From NCBI GenBank assembly GCA_030407085.1, contig CM059582.1, positions 16,411,501 through 16,475,500 of the forward strand: DNA of 64,000 bases. Direction: 5' to 3'. A program made the translations under genes and the position numbers. Every line of letters starts with the position of its first letter. Position 1 is the first letter of the stretch. The stretch comes from Trichopria drosophilae. Taxonomy: Eukaryota; Arthropoda; Insecta; Hymenoptera; Diapriidae. Below the pieces are notes generated by a model. That model had not been told where the DNA came from. It saw only the letters and a list, made by a program, of their open reading frames with translations, and searched no databases. Shown here in pieces: positions 9,760 to 21,280 of this stretch.

Positions 9760-11930
9760 ATATCTCGATGACTCTATTGCTTTCATTGTACATTGTACAC
9801 TTACAAATATCCATAAAATATAAAATTAGATTATATATAAATCATAGTTAATATTTTGAACATATGTTATGATATTAAAAGTCGATGTCATTTATGGTAT
9901 TATATCTCATCAAATTCGTTGTCAACTGATTTTTTTAATATATGTAAATTAGTTTGGAATTATTATATTTGCTGGGGACTAGTAACGCTAATCTAATTTA
10001 CATTACGTTAATGTCGATAAAATTTGTATTAATTTAATTTATATTTCACGAAAATATAGTCATCTTCGCTAATATGGATTATGTTAGAACTTACTTTGCT
10101 ATTGCAAATTATTAATCCTAATATAAACACGATGACGTAAGATCATTATGTAAATAATGTTCCAACTTGTAAACATACTAAACAATAACTGTATAATATG
10201 TACATATATAACATGAAAATCTGTAAGTAGCAAAAAATATTTGAAGTTATTTATGAATGATTTTGATGTTTTGATAAAACTAAAATAACTCTTTTCAAAC
10301 TTTTCTGTCCGCTTTTGTTTTTTAAAGATAATATGAAAAAATAGTGATTGAAAATTTCTTAAAATTAATTGACATTTGGGACATAATGGGCTAAAAAAGG
10401 GATTCCAAATTTCGATTATTTTGCCATCCTCGACACGAGACCAAAATCAGATGATCGCAATCTGATATCGTCATGACTTATGTTCTGGTTTTCGTTTGTC
10501 ATTGAGACCTAAGTTTCAAATCAGGATTTTATCATTTTATCATTTTACGATGTAGATTACGTAAAAAATCTTTGTCTGCGTGATTACGTAATACTTCGTC
10601 AAAAGCTTATTAGCTATCTGTAAATACCTAAAAGTTCATCTTATGGTACCTGTTATACGCAATAAAACGCATTAATGTCTAAGTATATTATTGCAATCCC
10701 AACATCCTAAAAAGTCCATATAGGCTTAATAGTAGAATTTGCTACGCGGTTATTTTCCAAACCTTTTCTTTAATATTAGTATTGTAAACGAATTTAATGA
10801 CAATATACGCGTTGGGTCTACTTTCATTTTTATGAAATTCGAAATAAGGTTAGCTGATATCGTACAAAAGGAAAACACAAACACAATTGAAACAAGACAC
10901 AACATTTTCCTACGTTTAAGATTGTTTGATGTTTGCTAATCATTATTTTACTTTGTGGTAAGAAAATTACAATACAAAAATACTATAAAATAAAGAGAAT
11001 GCAATATAATATTAAAATCACATAAAATTGCACAAATATTACAAAATAATTTTTGTTTCTTTTATATCCAAAATAATATTATGAAATAAACAACAGCAAT
11101 TGTAATCATAGATGAACATTTAAAAATAGACTCTGATTAGACGAATCTGTGCCATGATTCGTCGTCAAATAACCTTTAATTTTAAAAAATTTGAATATTA
11201 AAACCTGACATTTTTACACTATGGTCAAATATACAAAAAATTGGAGTAATTTCCTCCAAAGAATTCAAGGCAAATATGATTGAACCATTATAGGTTGGTC
11301 GTTAATTACCTTCTGAAGTCGTAAAATGTCCATTACAATTTTTATTTATATAATAGAAAATAATGAAGAACAATAATTATATAGTTATCACAATTATTAT
11401 GCATTTACAATGATTATAACAAGTATCTCTCAGCAAAAAAATTGTGTAAAATGTTTTTTTTATTTGTGATTTTAATATTAACTATTTCAAATATTAAAAA
11501 TGTCTTACAAATAAAGCAAACAAAATGTAAATCGTGATTTTTATCAAATTTAAATACATTCTAAAAAACGAAAAACTAAGAGGCATTTATTTTGTTTTTA
11601 TCAGCAAAAGAACATATTTAGGAAGTGAAGGAGTTCGCTTAAAATTAGGGTGCAAATAGAAAAATGTATTTTCGCCGATAAAAGATATACGTATCACTTA
11701 GTTTTTGATCTTTTATAAAATATCCAAATTTCTTAAAAATCAGAGAGTAGTTTTCGGTAGGCTAACACTAATAAGAACATGCCTTTATCGTTAATAAGTA
11801 TGTTTATTTCAGTATGCCCAGGAAATATTAGGAAATAACAAATTTATTTCCATCAAATATTTACTAACTGTGAAACTGTTATAAAAAAATGAAAAATTAT
11901 ATCAATTCCGAAGTATTTTGAATAGAGTTT
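9760..11930 (+). repeat. Left arm of a large inverted duplication
   Basis: This stretch matches 37230-39070 in reverse complement along its length. Landmarks: ATATATAAATC..TAGTTAATA at 9830-9855 against about 38980-39005; CTGGGGACTAGTAACG at 9972 against CGTTACTAGTCCCCAG at 38821; ACTTAGTTTTTGATC at about 11697 against the reverse at about 37400. The two arms are roughly 80% alike by eye. The frame at 10739-10939 has a counterpart in the other arm (38337-38152, shared core FMKFE.RLADIVQK), but both are too short and AT-rich to call a gene. Confidence 0.8.
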
Positions 11931-12394
11931 TCCGTTCGGTACGACCGAAAAGAAACCCGCAATTCTACCGTAAATTTGGTACGCAGAGTAAAAGACCCTC
12001 GGTCAACCTGTTTTCATTTGCCTCCTTAAGACGCCCTTAGTTCAAATTTTGGTGAATGTTTCTTAGATTTTCTACGATTTATGGGAGGATTATAGTCCTG
12101 CACGAGCGAATTTCAATGCTTGTCAACTAGACCCCAAAGTTGACCTCAAAGACTTTCACTGTAGCTGTTTTACAAATTTCGTACTCTGCGTGCAATTCAT
12201 TTCAACAATGTTGTCAATTTTCAATACTAAGAAGCAACTTTCTAAAGTGACTTTTAGGCCAACGGAGTCATTCTTTGAGTCACTAAATTCTTGCCTTCTA
12301 AGCCAAAAGGGGTTACTGTTCATTCATCTCATGTTTGTTCGTCTGCATTTGTCCCATTATGGAAAATACAGAAGACATAAGAAATAAATTTATT
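11931..12394. other. Unassigned stretch with short inverted ends
   Basis: No gene. ACGCAGAGTA near 11980 and TACTCTGCGT near 12182 form a ~200-bp inverted-repeat-bounded block of higher GC, possibly a small non-autonomous element. Confidence 0.35.
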
Positions 12395-13298
12395 TTCAAC
12401 AAAATTTTCAATTTGACAGATATTTTATGAGTATTTTGTTCTCTAGATAATTTTTCGAAACTTTTATTCTGAATCTAGAATCCTGCAATATAGAAACGAT
12501 TGATTATTTTGATACCAATGAATATTAGACCTATTTTCTTTATTTAATTATTTTTTAAATGACAATTTGAGAAATCCCTTTTGCGTTTTATATCTTTGGG
12601 ACCCAGAAATAAAACATTTGTTTTTGTTGTTTGCAGCTTTCAGTTACCCTACAAAACTTCAAAGTACTGCAAGAATGGAGTGTTATAAAAAAACTGGTTT
12701 GGGCTTGTCCGTCAAAACATCTGATGTGGAAGAATGCAAAAGGAGAGATTCTGTGGACTCATCAGCACCTTCGACATCTGCTCAACAATTCGGTTGTTGT
12801 TCGTTGTACGCTTCGCACGTGTCGGTCGATGTTCGTTCTAAGTTGAACCTTTTGGACTTTTATTAATCATTTGCCGGCGTGTTTTTTTATACCGATCGGA
12901 ATGTTGATCCTTGGTGACTCTTTTTGGTGAACAGGAGCGGCGATCCGCGCTTTTTCTCTATTAAAAGGAAGTGTTCCGTGGCGATCGTGATTTGGATTTC
13001 TGGAAGCTCTCTTGTTTTGATCACGTACATGGCGCTTGCGACGGATGTGTTAGTGCAGACTTACAAGTGCATTGAGAGTGTATTGAGTATTTATATTGAT
13101 TGATAGTCGATTTCGCATCAAGCTATCATTTCTCCCACGGCTTGCTGGCTGCGCCTTGGATCGGCGCGTACGGTTCACCTTCGACTCTCGTTCTTTGCTA
13201 CCTCGCTAATTTTTCTCATTAGTAAAGAAGGACAGCTATATACGAATTTCAAACTAGCAACAATTACATTTACTTTTTATTAATAATTATAAATTACA

Positions 13299-14258
13299 AT
13301 GAGCTCGGTTTGTAAGATGTGTGCAGTCGCAATTTAAACTGATCAACTTATCTCCTGTATATCTTGTCACAGCGATTATCATAAGACTTGTGCAACAGAT
13401 GGCGGATTTAGTAAATCGGGTGATTATATGTGTTGTTTCACTACTTCGCAAAGTAAGAAAAGGAAAGCCAATACGACGTTTATCGCACCAGCGCGGCTGC
13501 TCCGTTCTGGCAGCTGCTCATCGGTCACCTCGGAAGCCGAGGTTGATTTCCAAACTTTTTATCGAGAATATGTCAGTACATCGGAAGACATCAAAGAAAT
13601 CAAGTCAAAACTCGATCAAGTTCTCAATCTTACTGAGCGTGTGAAAAACGTCGAAGCTAAAGTTGAAGCGAATTCCGACAAAATTGCTGAAATAAATTCA
13701 CGGCTAGCAGTACACGGTTACGAGAATCGCAATTGCGATTGTGTTATTTCGGGACTGCATGAAACCGAAAATGAAGATCTACGTGATATCGCTCTTCAAA
13801 TAGGCAGGGCTCTCAAAGTGGTTGTCGAAGCTCGCGACATACTCACTGCTTACCGTCTACCATCTAGACAATTTACGTCTGGATCTAATGCTGCCGCTGG
13901 GCAATCTGTCACAGAAGCAACTCAACCTGGTAGTCAGTCTACCAACATTCGACCACGCACAGTTTTAGTCCGTCTGTCGTCGCCTCATTTGCGCTCAGCT
14001 TTTATCTCTGGAATGAGAACAGCCAAATCACTTTTCTCATCATCATTCAGCAATTCTCTTCCTAACTCGCGGATTTACGTTAACGACCACTTGCCTCCAG
14101 AAACTTTGGAACTTCTCAAAAAAGGCAAGGCCCTGTGCAGGAATAGCACCAGTAAGAGATGCTACATCTACAAAGGCATCGTTCACTTTCGCCCGCAAAA
14201 TGGTGCGCCAGCTGTCAAAATTCTTTGTAATGAAGATCTTCAACTAATCTCGGCCTGA
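13299..14258 (+). pseudogene. LINE ORF1: PHD-type zinc finger plus coiled-coil protein
   Basis: The frame opens at the ATG at 13299. Residues 5-45 give a PHD-like Cys/His series: CKMC, then CISCHSDYHKTC, then CC. A TAA at 13335-13337 interrupts it, so the finger is lost unless the stop is read through; the next in-frame ATG is 13428. Downstream, the stretch EDIKEIKSKLDQVLNLTE starts a coiled coil, followed by a basic nucleic-acid-binding-like C-terminal part with VLVRLSSPHLRSAFI. PHD fingers in ORF1 are known from CR1-type LINEs. The product would be the RNA-binding partner of ORF2. It ends with TGA at 14256-14258. Confidence 0.75.
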
Positions 14259-14261
14259 CTG

Positions 14262-17180
14262 GTGGTGAATGGCCCTACCAACACATCACCTGCACCGTTG
14301 CCTTCTCTCAACCTCAACTCAGGAACTTTTTCAAGTGAATCTACACTTCGGATATGTCACTTAAACGTTCAATCCTTAAATTCGGCTAATAAAATGGACT
14401 CTTTCAGAAATTTTTTTACCGATAACTTGTACCACATTATTCTTATAACGGAAACATGGCTTAATGCATCTCATTCAGATAGATTATTGAATATTAAGAA
14501 TTATTGTCTTTTACGGCATGACAGACTGAGTAAAAGAGGTGGTGGTGTTGCTGCCTACGTACATGCATCTCTCTCATATAAAATTCTCGCACTCTCTAAT
14601 AATTTACCTAACCACATCGAGTATCTCACCTTCGAAATTAAGGCCCATGGCCCACCTCCTTTACTACTGTCTGTCATATATCGCGCGCCTAATTTACCGC
14701 TTCTCGATAAATTTGAAGAATCGCTGCAGTTGTTGGGTCATTCATATAATGACATCATCATTTTTGGTGATCTCAACATTGATCTTAACAAGGATAATAG
14801 GGCCTCCTATTATCTGAGACAGTTTGCTTCTGCTAATAACCTCGAAATTGTACCATATAATTCTACGCACCACGACTATCGTTCTGACACCTGGATTGAT
14901 CATTGCTTAGTCCTTAACTTTAATAATATTGTTTCTTATGATCAAACTATGGTGCCATTTATTGGTGGCCACGAATTAATTTCAGTCGATTATAGGTTCC
15001 AGGCTCCTAATCGATCTTTAAATACCGTTAAGAGCAGAAATATGGGAAACATTAATACCGATAATTTATTACTGGATATTGACAACCTACTCTGGACCGA
15101 CTTTATGATGGGCTTGGGCGATATCGACGCAATGTGCAGGTTCCTTAGCGATGGCCTGTTAGAGGTTCTCAACAGACATGCCCCTGAACGTGTTTTTACC
15201 CCTGGCAAACGCACTATTCCCTGGAATACCCCGGAACTCCGAGTTCTTAAACGAAATCGAGATACCTTGCTACGAGCTTATAGAAGAACACGCTTGCCCG
15301 AACTAAAAGTCGCCATTAAAAGAGCCCGCCAGATGTATAAGTCTAAGCTTTCATTATTACGCGATTCATACTTTCTGAATAAATTAGATTCGATAAAAAA
15401 TCCCAAAGCACTTTGGAACGAGATCCGTAAAATGGGTATCTTAAGTTCATCTGCCACGAAAGCTTCGCTAAGTTGCTCGGTCGATGAAATAGCATCGTAT
15501 AGTACCACCAAAACTACACTCAATGCTCCGATCTCCTTAAACAATTTACCACCAGAACTATTCCATGACACTTTCGATGAAGAACGTTTTTTCTTTTCTA
15601 TCATAACGCCTGATATCTTGCACAGACATATACGCCGCACTCGGTCTGACACTAAAGGTGTTGATCAGCTTTCGTCTAGCTTCCTACTTAAGGCTCTACC
15701 TGCAATTTTTCCCTTCCTTTTAGAACTTTTCAATGAGTCATTACAAGGGGCCGTTTTTCCTCAGATCTGGAAAGATGCCCTTCTTGTACCTCTACCTAAG
15801 GTGAACAATCCGATTAATCCTTCTGATTACAGACTGATCTCGATCCTGTGCGCGCTTTCTAAAGTTCTAGAAAGAATAGTTTATGAACAAGTTATTAGCT
15901 TTCTTGGTAGCAAGCAGTGGTTTGATCCTTTTCAGTCTGGTTTTAAACAGGGTTACAGTACCCAGTCTACACTTTTAAATGTCACAGATGAGATACGGTT
16001 TGCTATGGACGAGGGAATGGTCAGCATTGTTATTCTGTTCGACTTCAGTCGAGCATTTGACACTGTTGACCATTCTCTCTTGTTGGTAAAACTAAGAGCA
16101 GCCAATTTTTCTAATAGAGCTATTCAGTGGTTCGCTTCGTACATGTTGGGCCGTCGGCAGACTATTGTGGGACCTGGGGGTGAACAGTCCGACTGGTTTC
16201 CCCTACTATCTGGAGTTCCCCAAGGATCCGTATTGGGTCCACTTCTGTTCTCGATCTATATTAATGAGCTTCCTTCTGTTCTACGATACAGTTCCCATAA
16301 TATCTTTGCCGACGATACCCAAATTTTGTTGAAATGCAGACCTTCTGAACTGGAAGATGGCATTAAGCGGATCTCTGAGGATGCTAATAGATTCGCGGAC
16401 TGGGCTCTCGCGAATAATCTCGCTCTAAATATCGGTAAAACCCAAGCCATTCTCATCGGTACCAGGCAGTGCGTTGGCGGTCTCAACCTCGAGGGAGTCT
16501 CGCCGTTGGTTGTCAAAGGTGAAACTATTCCTTGGGCAAATAAGGTTAGGAGTCTGGGACTTGTGATTGACCACACGCTGTCATGGAAGGAGCACGTCAC
16601 GCTAATATCTCGTAGAGTCTACGGTTCACTCAGACAACTTTGGCAGAATTCTCGTGCATTATCCCGTCAACTAAAATCCCGTTTGTGCATTTCGTTAATT
16701 CTTCCACATATTGACTACTGTTGTGCTGTTTTTAATGATCTTGACCACGACTCTTGCCTGAGGGTTGAACGTATGCTCAATGCTTGCATCCGTTTTATAT
16801 TTAACCGTAGAAAGTTTGAGCACATTACACACTTTAGAAAAGAACTTCGCTGGTTATCTTCGGTGAACCGCAGGCTCTACTTTATAGGTTCTTTGGTCTT
16901 CCAAATAATTACGGAGAGGAAACCCGGCTAGCTTTACAAAAGATACATTTGGCGGGAATCCCAAACTTCGCGAGTATTAAGACCCGGAACAAATATATTA
17001 CGTATCCATAAACACCGTACCAAACGCCTTTCGAACTCGTTTGTAGTAATTTCATCGAGATTGTGGAATGCAATTCCGGTAAATATCCGTAGGTCATCTA
17101 CTTCGTCAGCTTTTAAGAATAGGCTTTACGAATGGCTACTAAAGGCTGAAAACTCTAATCAATGTATTTTGACCGCGTGA
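14262..17180 (+). pseudogene. LINE ORF2: AP endonuclease plus reverse transcriptase, one stop
   Basis: The N-terminal endonuclease shows HLNVQSL, ITETWL and GDLNID. The reverse transcriptase shows SRAFDTVDHS, GVPQGSVLGPLLF and the catalytic FADD near residue 680. The frame stops at TAG 16929-16931, but the same frame continues to TGA 17178-17180 with the conserved C-terminal pattern HRTKRLSNSF..SRLWNAIP, so the TAG is a premature stop in a ~972-residue protein. ORF2 is in the same frame as ORF1, separated by one TGA. The first codons are CTG GTG GTG, and no in-frame ATG occurs before the endonuclease has begun. By family it nicks target DNA and copies the LINE RNA in place. Confidence 0.85.
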
Positions 17181-17408
17181 TTTTGTAATGCGATACATAA
17201 TTTTATTTTTATCTATAGTTCAACATTTAAACTTTGATATTTTCTGTTTTGCGACCGTACCCTTAGCTCACCATTATATCTACTATTTCCACGCTCTTCA
17301 TCCCTGATGGTATTAATTCGTTCTCAACTAACTCTTGTATTGAAACACTTGTTATCTTACTTGTATTCTATCTGATTGGCTACGTAGCATTAGCACGAGC
17401 CATAAATA

Positions 17409-17432
17409 AAATTACTTACTTACTTACTTACT
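17409..17432 (+). repeat. (TTAC)n tail of the LINE
   Basis: Five to six TTAC repeats follow ATAAATAAAA and end exactly at the resumption of the bZIP exon. Confidence 0.9.
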
Positions 17433-17483
17433 TTGCGCGAAGAAAAAAGTCAACTGTTCCAGCCTCAGATGAATCTCTCATTC

Positions 17484-17920
17484 TGTTCAATATCGGCAAC
17501 TTCAATGTTCGCATCACGGCCCTGCCAAAAGGGTACCTCTAATCAGCGTTTCGACCCTGCGTGTCATGTGACAATGGTAGCGTCCCTCTATGAACAGGCG
17601 CTCAGTGCTAATTAATTATTTAGTTAGTTAGTAGACTGATTTCGAACAATTCACAACGGCTCATCGCATATTATCGCACGCGTTCGAAAGTATCGGTGAA
17701 CTTCTTAAAGCGTAGTTTGTTCGGAGACACTTGGTCTCTTTCGATATACCTACAAAGTGTCGGAATTCGCGTCGCATGTTTGTATGTTGCGCAGTGCACG
17801 ATTAGTGCAAACCAAAGTCAGCTCAATAGACTGAAGAATAAAGTGCGAAAAGGAGTCCTTCAGTGCATCCGTCATTTCTTTACCTGGCACCCTCTTCCCG
17901 TACAATCTCGATACGGAACA
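17484..17920 (+). repeat. 5' LTR of BEL/Pao 1
   Basis: 437 bp, starts TGTTCAATATC and ends CGATACGGAACA. It is followed directly by the leader TTTGGCGATCCTGCCAGGAT (17921-17940), which also follows the 5' LTR of BEL/Pao 2 and is the likely primer-binding region. Confidence 0.93.
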
Positions 17921-18239
17921 TTTGGCGATCCTGCCAGGATCCAAGGTGCAGTGAAGTGAGTGCTAAAGCTGAAAAATAGGAAAAAACATTCGTTAAAGTG
18001 GTGCGCGTGGTGAACAATTTCCACGCGGTCTCCATTGTTCACGCGGCGTGCGTGAATTTCCGCCATTTTCGGCTTTCTCGGCAGACCACGCGGTCTCTAT
18101 CTCTAGTCAGAGCAAGGGAGAGAGATATAGCTTTCCGCGGACTCGTCTCGCGCTCTCTCTCTCGCTCAACGGACCCCTCTCCGCGGGCCACGGCTTCGGC
18201 TCAAATCGACAAGCAGGGATGGGAAGGTAATTTTCTATT

Positions 18240-18330
18240 GGTATATTACGTAGTTAATTACATGTAAGAAATTCACGTATCATACGTAACTTTGGAAACG
18301 CATTTCATACGTATATTACGTATGTACACA
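18240..18330. promoter_or_regulatory. Left subterminal ACGTA cluster of hAT
   Basis: Four ACGTA cores (TTACGTAG, ATACGTAA, ATACGTAT, TTACGTAT) lie between the left end and the start codon of the left gene. Subterminal repeats bind transposase in known hAT elements; here they also occupy the promoter position. Confidence 0.55.
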
Positions 18331-18438
18331 AAGCAACTTAACCTAACTTTCATTAACAAAACAAAGAATCATACTAATATTATTTATTATCAAAATTATT
18401 TAAACATAGACAAGATTTCGAACTAGGCTTCGTACAAG

Positions 18439-20543
18439 ATGAATAAAGGAGGAAGACAACTGTCTTTGTACTGGGAAAAAGGAGGTTTTACTCCTGTCAG
18501 AGATGCTACAGGAAAATTAATAGGTGCTCGGTGTAACGAAGAAACTTGTAAAAAAGTGTTAAAAAACACTGCTGTAACCCGATTACAAGAACACAGGTAA
18601 TACAATCTTAATATAAATCGAAAAAACTGAAATAATCAAATGCAAAAAATGTCTACTTTGTATGAAATACCATGTATTGTTCAATGTTTGTTACCGTTGA
18701 ACTCTAAATATCTTGTACGAAAATTTTCTATTTTTGCAACTTTATTATTAGTTATTTTGTATATTTCATTTTTATTTATTATGTTCTATATTCTACAGAC
18801 ATGCATGTAAATTGATCCCAAGCAATAGTCCGAATACTTCAGAATGTGGTGCTAGCGAAAGCCAAAGTATGGAACATAATGATAATGCTACACCCGTAAG
18901 TATTGTTTAAACATACAAATTTTATTTAATTATTTACTGTTAATATTTATAATAGTTAAATAACCATTTTCACTCTTTTGGTGAATAAATTTTAGAGAGA
19001 AGTGGATGAAATAATCCTTGAATCACATCTAATGGATGAAGAATATGCATATTTTAATTTACCAGTCATGAATGCAAACTATGGTATATCCACCGATGTA
19101 AATAAAAATAAAAAGAAACCTGAACAGTCCGTTACAAAAATTGCACCAGTTAAAGTGAATAAACACCAAAAATTGAAATCTTTCATTGATGTTATCCAGG
19201 ACACGGAAAAGGTAAAAATTGATACAGCATTAGCAGAAGCATTCGTGTCTTGCAGTATCTCCTTCGATACTTTAGAAAGCCAGTCTTTCAAGCAATTTAT
19301 AAAAGTATTAAGACCGGCTTATGAATTGCCTTCAATCGTTGATTCACAGTACTTGTTCAATAATCTGTATACAAAATTGTCTAATTCGAACAATGCATCT
19401 GTAATTGGTGAAAAGGTCGTAATGTATCTGTGTTACGATGATAATTCTGTTGGAAACGAAAGCATCGTTTGTTTGATTTCTGCAGATAATCAAAGATATG
19501 TATTTATTGATGAAAAAAACATTGGTGGAGAAGAAATACTGAAAAGTACGATCGATGATTTAACCACAAAATTCATAAAAGCAGCCGAGCAAAGATACCG
19601 AGTCTCAGTATACGCAGTGCTTTCAGATTTTGAATCGAACTTACCAACTGAAGACTCTGGTCTTCTGTATTTTCTAAGTAGTCAGAAAGCAATTGATAAA
19701 CTAAAAACATTACTAATCGATGACGATTTCGTAACAAATTTGAATTGTGTATCAAACGAGTTCAAAGATCCAATGAAACAACAAGCAATACTACAACGAT
19801 TTGGTAGTGAAGTTATAATTTATGATAACATTGGTAATTGGCGAAACTTTTATGATGCTGTAAAATCATGCGATAACAATTTCAAAATAATGAAACCAAT
19901 GATATTTGATGAAGACTTTACATTGTCGCAAAAGGTGCAGCATCTTTTGATCGATGATAATTTTAAAACAAGTCTTAAAGAAGTCTCACAAATTGCAACA
20001 AGTATTCTCGACTTGGAATCAAAGTTACGCCAGAAAGATGCTACAATAGCAGATGTTACGGAAGTTCTATTGGAGTTTCATGCAAATTTAAAATGGTTTG
20101 AGTATGAAACTAAGGTTGAAGAAATGTTGAATGACATCTTGAATCCAGTTTTATTAATGGCCAATTTTTTGCATCCAACTTATAAAGGACAAAGGTTCGA
20201 GTTTAATCAATTACTCTCTAACAGATGTGAGGACTTTTCACTCGATGAGTTAAGTGGTGCAGGATTGAGTGACTTACACGAGTACAAAAACGCCAACGGA
20301 ATTTTCAATAAATTACTCAAAAAAACTGATATATCGCCAACAGTATTTTGGTCCGCAGCTCAAAAACAACACATTGATTTGGCGACATTAGCTCTCAAAT
20401 TGATTCGAATTCCGGCTTCCACGATTTCTTTAAAGAAGCTACAATCTGGAAGGGAGTCTGCTCAAACTACCTTTGACGATGAAAATAACAAAAAACTGAG
20501 ATATTTGCAACTTTCACTTAATATTAACAGCGGAAAATATTAG
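18439..20543 (+). CDS. BED-finger hAT transposase-like protein lacking catalytic residues (600 aa)
   Basis: Exons 18439-18596, 18799-18895 and 18996-20543; introns of 202 and 100 bp with GT-AG ends. Exons 1-2 encode a BED-type finger, C-x4-C-x14-H-x3-C (RCNEETCKK..LQEHRHAC), a DNA-binding domain. Exon 3 is a diverged relative of the right gene: SVYAVLSD aligns with NVYAVVSD, LLMANFLHPTYKG with ALAANLLHPRYQG, and DLATLALKLIRIPAS with DLATRVIQIPTS. The first catalytic Asp aligns with Cys, the C-x2-H pair is gone, and the Glu of LERLFS aligns with Lys; only the second Asp (residue 296) remains. The frame is nevertheless open for 515 codons. It may bind the ends or pair with the active transposase; that role is inferred. 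Confidence 0.85.
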
Positions 20544-21280
20544 AAATAGGTTTACAAAGATTCGACAGTGTCTTTATTTCATTGTTTTATTTAATTTGTA
20601 AAAGACTGATTACTTATAATTTTATACGTATTTGAGTTGTGGAAACGAATTTATAAAGATGTTACTTTTGTTTAAAGTATAACAACATATTTAAAAACTT
20701 TTAAGTTAGCGTCATCAAAACAACTGCGATTAGCCTTCAAATGTGATATAATATGATTTAATAGAATATTGGTATATTATTTAGTAATATTAATATTGTG
20801 ATTCAAAGAGTACAAATAAAATGTATATGTTCAATTAATGTAAGATGTCGATCATAAGTATTGTTATACGGACGTACATTAATAAAAGTATATAGTTGTT
20901 ACATCATATGCTTCTTATTTCCTTGCCCAATAATTCAACTATATGTTAAATATTATTAGTTATGTAACTAGGGAGTAAAAACCGCGCTTTTTCTCCTTCG
21001 CTACATAAAATAATAGATGTCCCACGGGTGGAAAGGTTTTCTCTTCGAATGTGATTGCCGCCCTCGCCTTTGCCTCGAGCTTGCAACCCTCGCATTCTCA
21101 GATAAAACATCTCTATGACTTAATGTACTATTATTTTTGAAAAATATATTTAAACAATCGTTTTAAACAGAATATATAATTTTATGTATTGTATATGTAT
21201 ATATCTTTTATAATTTTCAAATCAGATAAAAAAATATGTTTAAATAATAAAATTACTTCAATGGAATCATAAAACATTTA
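20544..21280. other. Region between the convergent hAT genes
   Basis: AT-rich 3' flanks with several AATAAA-like signals for both genes. In the middle, 20970-21106 is a sharply GC-richer block (CCGCGCTTTTTCTCC to CCTCGCATTCTC) with no open frame of note. It may be a small insertion or a transcription-terminating spacer. Confidence 0.45.

Larger units (their letters stand above)
12783..17432 (+). mobile_element. Near full-length CR1-superfamily LINE (4.65 kb)
   Basis: A non-LTR retrotransposon with a ~0.5-kb 5' UTR, ORF1 (PHD finger plus coiled coil), ORF2 (endonuclease plus reverse transcriptase), a 3' UTR and a (TTAC)n tail. It lies between the two halves of an exon of bZIP copy B. At most the dinucleotide CT could be a target duplication, which agrees with CR1-type integration. 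It has only two premature stops, so it is fairly recent. Confidence 0.88.

Noticed and set aside
10739..10939. 66-codon frame with a related frame in the inverted arm (38337-38152)
   Set aside because: Shared by DNA duplication; the ends and surrounding frame differ, and nothing marks it as coding.
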